Part shown: in pieces, positions 60,892-64,000 of the stretch | How positions within the stretch are numbered: the stretch's first letter is position 1 | Layout: each line of letters begins with the position of its first letter | Assembly: GCA_036986135.1 (NCBI GenBank) | Contig: BTQZ01000001.1 | Span: 243,290-307,289 of the forward strand | Direction of reading: 5' to 3' | Length of the DNA: 64,000 bases | DNA from: JADFRG01 sp036986135 | Lineage (GTDB): Bacteria > Chloroflexota > Anaerolineae > Anaerolineales > E44-bin32 | Made by a program: the position numbers and the translations under genes | The notes under the pieces: model-generated | Told to the model about the DNA's origin: nothing | Databases searched by the model: none | Seen by the model: only the letters and a program-made list of their open reading frames with translations

Positions 60892-62619
60892 TCATGAGCT
60901 AGGCTCACTTCCCCGCATGGCCACTGTGGTTTTGGCCTCGATGGTCATCGTCTTCGGGTCGATCACGACACCGTAGTCGTCCTTGGCGCTGGCTAAAGAA
61001 ACAAAATCGTTCCTCACATCCTCCAGCACTTTCTCCGGATCGCGTTTGAAGGGGTCGCCCCAACCCCCTCCTCCGCCAGAGTTGTTGACGATTACGTCCT
61101 CTGCCGCCATGGGATATGAGATCGCGCCGGTGATTTCCTCTTTTTCGGTTCCAGGCCACACGATGACGTGGCCGTTCTCCCCGTCCTTGCCACCGGCCAT
61201 TCCCCAAGGCTTGGTCTTGGTTTTCTTGACCAGAGTCAGCACGGATGAAGGGGCCAAAAAGTGGTATGTCCGCGTGACACCCAACCCGCCGCGGTGTTCG
61301 CCGGGGCCGCCCGAGTCCCGACGAAGGTAGTAGTTTTCTACGATCCAGGGAGCCTTCATCTCCAGCACCTCCACAGGATTGTTACGACAGCCTGGCTCCG
61401 TGAGGTGCATGATGCCGTCCTCCCCGTCGCCGTGTGCGTGGCCGCCGAAGCCAACCCCTTCGTTGGTGGCCTCCACCCAGGATCTGCCGGTCTTAGGGTG
61501 CACTCCAAGGCCCATCACGTCAAAGACATCTCCTCCTGAGCAGGCAGGGACTACATCTGGCAAACCCTGGGCCAGCGCCTTGAGGATAACTTCTGGAGCG
61601 AGTAGGGAGGCCCAGATTGTGAACGTTGGGGCAGGCGGAATGGCATGCATCATCTCACCCTCGGGAGCGATCACCGTTAAGGGCCGGAAGTTGCCCGCGT
61701 TCGCGGGTGTGTCGGGGGTCGTGACTCCCTTGAAGGCCAGCCCGCTCACGCCGAGTGTGCAGCCCAGCGGCAAGTTCATTGGCCCCACAGTGGCGGGTTG
61801 CGAGCCCGTCCAGTCAATGATCATCTCCTCGCCGGTGATCGTGACCTCGACCTTGAGCTTCAGCATGGTGTCCTTATCGACGCCGTCGTCGTCGAGCCAA
61901 TCCTCTGCAGACCAGGTTCCATTGGGCAGCTCCGCCAAGCGCGCACGAGCAATGCGTTCACCATGGTCGAGGATCTCCTCGATAGCCTGCTCATAGGTGT
62001 CCACGCCGAACTTCTCGACAAGTTCTTTCACACGGCGCTCGCCCGTCCGGCAGGCGGAGATCTGCGCGTTCATGTCGCCGATCACTCGGTTCGGGAGCCG
62101 GTTATTGAATCGGATGATGTTCAGCAACTCCTGGTTTAGGACGCCCTGCTTATAGATTTTTGCGGCAGGCAACAGCAGGCCCTCCTGGTAAACGCTGGTT
62201 GTGTCCAGACAGTAGCCAGGATCCTTCTGTCCCAAATCCAGCCAGTGCTGTTTGATGGCGGTGTATCCGATGAGCCGGTCTTCGTGGAAGATTGGCGAGA
62301 CGGCCAGGACGTCCAGCGGATGGGCGGAACTCCAATAAGGATAGCTGGTGAGAACCACGTCTCCAGGATCGATGTTACCTACTCCCAGGAATTCCATCGT
62401 CTTCATCAGGCCGTAATCGTTGCCGCGCGTGAAGATGGCCAACCCGGGCGATTCCGCCAGCAGGCGGAACTGGGTGTCATAGATTCCCAGCCCAAAATCG
62501 CGGATCTCGTAGATGATCGTGTTATACGAAGTGCGCATCAAGTTGCGCTCCATCTCCTTGGCCGCAGAAAGCAGGTAGTTGTGTATTACTTCGACTGTGA
62601 TTTGATCTATCTTGCTCAC
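60892..62619 (-). CDS. hyuB: Hydantoinase B / oxoprolinase family protein (HyuB 3)
   Basis: A 575-residue HyuB of a different branch from the two downstream copies: LLSAAKEMERNLMRTSYNTI at the N-terminus, SYPYWSSAHPLDVL in place of the NDPYxGGGTH block, and ATVGPMNLPLGCTLGVSGLA. The C-terminus keeps GGGGGWGDPFKRDPEKVLED. GGAGG precedes the GTG at 62619. It lies immediately before hyuA, so these two are the likely core enzyme; the motif changes suggest its own substrate. Confidence 0.9.
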   Translation of the reverse strand: MSKIDQITVEVIHNYLLSAAKEMERNLMRTSYNTIIYEIRDFGLGIYDTQFRLLAESPGLAIFTRGNDYGLMKTMEFLGVGNIDPGDVVLTSYPYWSSAHPLDVLAVSPIFHEDRLIGYTAIKQHWLDLGQKDPGYCLDTTSVYQEGLLLPAAKIYKQGVLNQELLNIIRFNNRLPNRVIGDMNAQISACRTGERRVKELVEKFGVDTYEQAIEEILDHGERIARARLAELPNGTWSAEDWLDDDGVDKDTMLKLKVEVTITGEEMIIDWTGSQPATVGPMNLPLGCTLGVSGLAFKGVTTPDTPANAGNFRPLTVIAPEGEMMHAIPPAPTFTIWASLLAPEVILKALAQGLPDVVPACSGGDVFDVMGLGVHPKTGRSWVEATNEGVGFGGHAHGDGEDGIMHLTEPGCRNNPVEVLEMKAPWIVENYYLRRDSGGPGEHRGGLGVTRTYHFLAPSSVLTLVKKTKTKPWGMAGGKDGENGHVIVWPGTEKEEITGAISYPMAAEDVIVNNSGGGGGWGDPFKRDPEKVLEDVRNDFVSLASAKDDYGVVIDPKTMTIEAKTTVAMRGSEPSS

Positions 62620-62645
62620 CTAATTCCCTCCGCTCTTGATGCCTT

Positions 62646-62880
62646 TCAGGCCTTAACGATTGGGTCGTGGTCCAGCCCGGTAGGGCGGCGACATCCATCC
62701 TCGGTGACCACAACGATGTCTTCGATGCGTACGCCGAACTTGCCCGCCAGGTGAATCCCTGGTTCGATGGAGAAGACCATGCCGGGTTCAAGCGGCATCT
62801 CTCTCACTCCGTCGGCCTGTCCAAGCCATCCCGTTGGGAGTACCGGGGAGTGGCCGGAGCATAACCTGATGTCGGACCTC
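62646..62880 (-). pseudogene. C-terminal remnant of an M24 (Xaa-Pro-type) peptidase
   Basis: About 75 codons match the end of a creatinase/aminopeptidase P-type peptidase. GMVFSIEPGIHLAGKFG with the metal-ligand Glu and VRIEDIVVVTEDGCRRPTGL with the second Glu are intact and end in a stop at 62646. Everything upstream of GWLGQADGVREMPLEPG, including the Asp and His metal ligands, is missing; the hyuB 4 stop is reached directly. It is a truncated copy between two hyuB genes. Confidence 0.75.
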
Positions 62881-62881
62881 G

Positions 62882-64000
62882 CTACAGGGCGCGGGCCCCG
62901 GCGAGCTTCTCGACTTCCAACGTATCGGCGTTGAGAAGCACTCCATAGTCCTCTTCGGCCTGATGCAGCGTCACGTAGCCATTCTTCACGTCATCCTGAA
63001 CTTTGTCGACCGGTCGCTCGAACGGATTTCCATATCCGCCGCCTGTACCGGTGATGAGGTGGGCCACGTCATCTTTTACCAGGTGGTATTGGGCCGCTTT
63101 GCCGAAGACCTCCGGTTCCCTGCCGTCGGCGAAGAGGATCTCGGTGTAGTTCTTTGAGCCTTGCTCTCCACCCTCCAAGCCCCAGGGCAGATACTTGAAT
63201 CGCCCGAATGTGCCGGTGAACCAGGCTTCATCGGCCGTGATGCGGTAGTCGCGCACCAGGCCGCGCCCGCCTCGGAATTTGCCCGCTCCGTCGTCCGTGA
63301 TGTCGAAGCCGAACCGATCCACCAAGACACCGTAACGTGTTTCGCACACCTCCACCGGAATGACGTAAGTTTCACCGTCGCCGACGCAAACCAGGCCATT
63401 CTCGCCGTCTTTATCGGCACCCGCTCCCCATCCTCCGGCCTGGGGCTCCACAAGCAGGAACAGTTCGCCGGTATCCGGATGCGGGCCTGCGACGATGGTC
63501 CCGCATACGCTCAAGAAGTGACCGGCTGGGAGACGGTCTGGAAGAACAGGCGCCATGGCCTTCCAGATCAGATCGGCTGCGTACAGCATGGTTTCCCAAT
63601 AGGTGGAAACCGGCGCAGGGCGCTCGCAGGTGAAGATCGTGCCTTCGGGGCAGATGACCTCGAGCGCACGGAAGCATCCCTCGCTGGCAGGGATTCCTGG
63701 GTCGGTAAGCGCCATGAGCACCGCGCGGGCCGCAGAGTACAGGCCGGTCCGGGCGCAATTGACCGGTCCTGGCACCTGGCCGTGCGAGCCGGTGAAGTCG
63801 CAGATCAAATTGTCGCCTTTGACGGTGATCTTCACCTGCACCTCGAAAGGTCCGTTTCCGATCCCGTCATCATCGATGTAGTCCTTGGCCTCATAGACCC
63901 CATCGGGCAGCTTGCTGAGCTCCTGGCGGGTCAGCGCCTCGCTGTAGTCAAGCAGAGCGTCGATTCCGCGCAGAACCAGGTCAACTCCATATTTGTCGCA
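62882..64000 (-). CDS. hyuB: Hydantoinase B family protein (HyuB 4), N-terminus outside window
   Basis: The C-terminal ~372 residues of a HyuB; the frame runs off the end of the window at 64000, so the N-terminal third is missing. The visible portion begins in the CDKYGVDLVLRGIDALL helix and shows DFTGSHGQVPGPVNCARTGL, RPAPVSTYWETMLYAADLIW, VEPQAGGWGAGADKDGENGL and GTGGGYGNPFERPVDKVQDD. It resembles HyuB 1 and 2 more than HyuB 3. Its stop lies directly before the M24 remnant. Confidence 0.92.
   Translation of the reverse strand, partial: CDKYGVDLVLRGIDALLDYSEALTRQELSKLPDGVYEAKDYIDDDGIGNGPFEVQVKITVKGDNLICDFTGSHGQVPGPVNCARTGLYSAARAVLMALTDPGIPASEGCFRALEVICPEGTIFTCERPAPVSTYWETMLYAADLIWKAMAPVLPDRLPAGHFLSVCGTIVAGPHPDTGELFLLVEPQAGGWGAGADKDGENGLVCVGDGETYVIPVEVCETRYGVLVDRFGFDITDDGAGKFRGGRGLVRDYRITADEAWFTGTFGRFKYLPWGLEGGEQGSKNYTEILFADGREPEVFGKAAQYHLVKDDVAHLITGTGGGYGNPFERPVDKVQDDVKNGYVTLHQAEEDYGVLLNADTLEVEKLAGARAL

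Overview
The window looks like a chromosomal segment of a free-living Chloroflexota bacterium (Anaerolineae-like or a related class). This is inferred from gene content and style: lipoproteins and solute-binding proteins with Pro/Thr-rich linkers after the lipobox, a transaldolase/glucose-6-phosphate isomerase fusion, a branched-chain-amino-acid-type ABC operon interleaved with acyl-CoA ligases, several HyuA/HyuB genes, an AlkZ-related protein, frequent TTG/GTG starts and a moderately high G+C content. No rRNA, CRISPR array, phage or intact insertion sequence is visible.

Layout. 1-5062: the end of moaA with its terminator, a three-gene set (LPG-synthase/flippase-like membrane protein, FAD oxidoreductase, pentahaem c-type lipoprotein), then a convergent CBS-domain protein. 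5063-9951: an accessory-looking stretch with 22-bp tandem repeats, an ArsR repressor flanked by two similar operator-like sites, a FabH-type ketoacyl synthase, a decayed IS110-family transposase, a beta-helix lipoprotein and two long non-coding gaps. 9952-13188: DUF6285, an ACAD10-type phosphotransferase and a divergent acyl-CoA dehydrogenase, then a DinB/ClbS-like protein. 13203-22265: one very large (3020 aa) cyclic beta-1,2-glucan synthase-like protein (GT84 plus GH94). 22340-25981: a convergent RND transporter carrying a repeat-rich insertion of about 330 residues. 26208-34925: a minus-strand operon, livG - acyl-CoA ligase - livH - livM - binding protein - livF - acyl-CoA ligase - small membrane protein, which probably imports a carboxylic acid and activates it to its CoA thioester.

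35129-45870 is plus-strand central metabolism: an AlkZ-related protein, an SDR, nnrE, an OsmC-like protein, then a compact pentose-phosphate operon (tal-pgi fusion, HAD phosphatase, rpiA, gnd, zwf, pgl) closed by a strong hairpin. 45990-48842: an SDR remnant, two uncharacterised membrane proteins, a PucC/BCD-type MFS protein and a tRNA-Asn.

48981-53206 is a thiamine salvage operon on the minus strand with its whole control region visible: sigma-70-like promoter, TPP riboswitch, terminator hairpin containing the thiN Shine-Dalgarno sequence, then thiN, a thiamine-binding protein, thiX, thiY, thiZ and a DUF402 protein. 53217-64000 is a minus-strand hydantoinase/oxoprolinase island: four hyuB-type genes (one cut by the window edge), one hyuA, an Asp/Glu/hydantoin racemase-like protein, an M19 dipeptidase, a 48-codon ORF matching only the HyuB C-terminal tail, and the C-terminal remnant of an M24 peptidase. 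Taken together these genes suggest an organism living on amino acids, cyclic amides and small organic acids, with a full pentose phosphate pathway.
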